From: a virus
Direction: 5' to 3' (one strand)
Virus record (IMG/VR): IMGVR_UViG_3300042090_002079
Coordinates: 1 to 54,664 of that record
DNA length: 54,664 nucleotides
Shown: piece after piece, positions 54,586 to 54,664 of the stretch
Layout of the letters: the number at the start of each line of letters is the position of its first letter
How positions within the stretch are numbered: the first letter of the stretch is position 1
Made by a program: the position numbers and the translations under genes
The notes under the pieces: model-generated
The model's input: only the letters and a program-made list of their open reading frames with translations
The model's database searches: none
Told to the model about the DNA's origin: nothing

Positions 54586-54664
54586 ATGACGCATTGCGGG
54601 ATTGAAGTGGACGAGGCTGGAGTGATGCTGCGGCCAGGGCGGCGCTCCGAGATCGTGCGCCGCC
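54586..54664 (+). CDS. Start of a gene cut by the right window edge
   Basis: ATG 54586 follows CCGGAGG. The visible 26 residues (MTHCGIEVDEAGVMLRPGRR, then SEIVRR) end at the edge. They would lead naturally into the HTH-like LAALTGKSPRG that opens at base 2, if the molecule is circular and one or two bases at the junction are missing or extra. Confidence 0.55.
   Translation, partial: MTHCGIEVDEAGVMLRPGRRSEIVRR

Noticed and set aside
1-54664. Insertion sequences or transposases
   Set aside because: No transposase motif or terminal inverted repeat pair with target duplication was seen on either strand.

Overview
The window looks like an almost complete genome of a temperate siphophage of the HK97 type. 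It has a high-GC, densely packed gene set with many ATGA/GTGA stop-start overlaps. It carries every hallmark module: P27-like small terminase, HK97-type large terminase, portal, S49 head protease, HK97-fold major capsid, head-tail connectors, tail tube, tail-assembly chaperone with a probable -1 frameshift, tape measure, DUF2460/DUF2163/NlpC tail-tip cluster, DUF1906 lysin and tyrosine integrase. The host is not provable from the sequence. The GC-rich codon use, a TCCTTCGGCTCCGCCCAGGATGACA-type intergenic repeat and the style of the small genes suggest a soil bacterium such as an acidobacterium; this is an impression, not a result.

Layout. Positions 2-6150 (+) hold small early genes: DUF4031, MazG-like, a replication initiator with internal iterons, and several zinc-ribbon or helix-turn-helix proteins. 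A good sigma70-like promoter at 6174-6202 and a hairpin-rich leader precede the late operon at 6.4-43.1 kb (+). Inside the late operon are HNH, terminases, portal, protease, a tRNA-Trp(CCA) followed by an intrinsic terminator, capsid, a lysis/nuclease group, connectors, a large exported fibre-like protein, tandem tail-tube genes, a secreted-protein moron with its own terminator, tape measure, tail tip and a second exported fibre-like protein. A short, mostly minus-strand control region (43.16-44.42 kb) encodes two ribbon-helix-helix proteins that appear leaderless, a tiny secreted peptide and a zinc-ribbon membrane protein. The integrase (44.5-45.7 kb) is followed by an isolated 3' half of a tRNA-Thr(CGT), the likely attP. 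A second early-type block (46.0-54.6 kb, +) has ParB, Cys-rich small proteins and a DUF5131 (Gp37/Gp68) protein.

Because phage-type genes lie on both sides of the putative attP, and the protein started at the right edge reads as if it continues at the left edge, the molecule is best understood as a circular or circularly permuted, non-integrated phage genome. The early transcript would then run from about 46 kb through the window ends to 6.15 kb, the late transcript from 6.2 to 43.1 kb, with immunity and integration between them.

The most unusual features are degenerate heptanucleotide repeats at many gene junctions and in some coding sequences; Shine-Dalgarno sites in the loops of perfect hairpins before several late genes; tandem tail-tube genes, one with an inserted domain; Sec signal peptides on fibre-like proteins; a structured-RNA candidate next to the tRNA; and a 687-bp gene insertion flanked by direct repeats.
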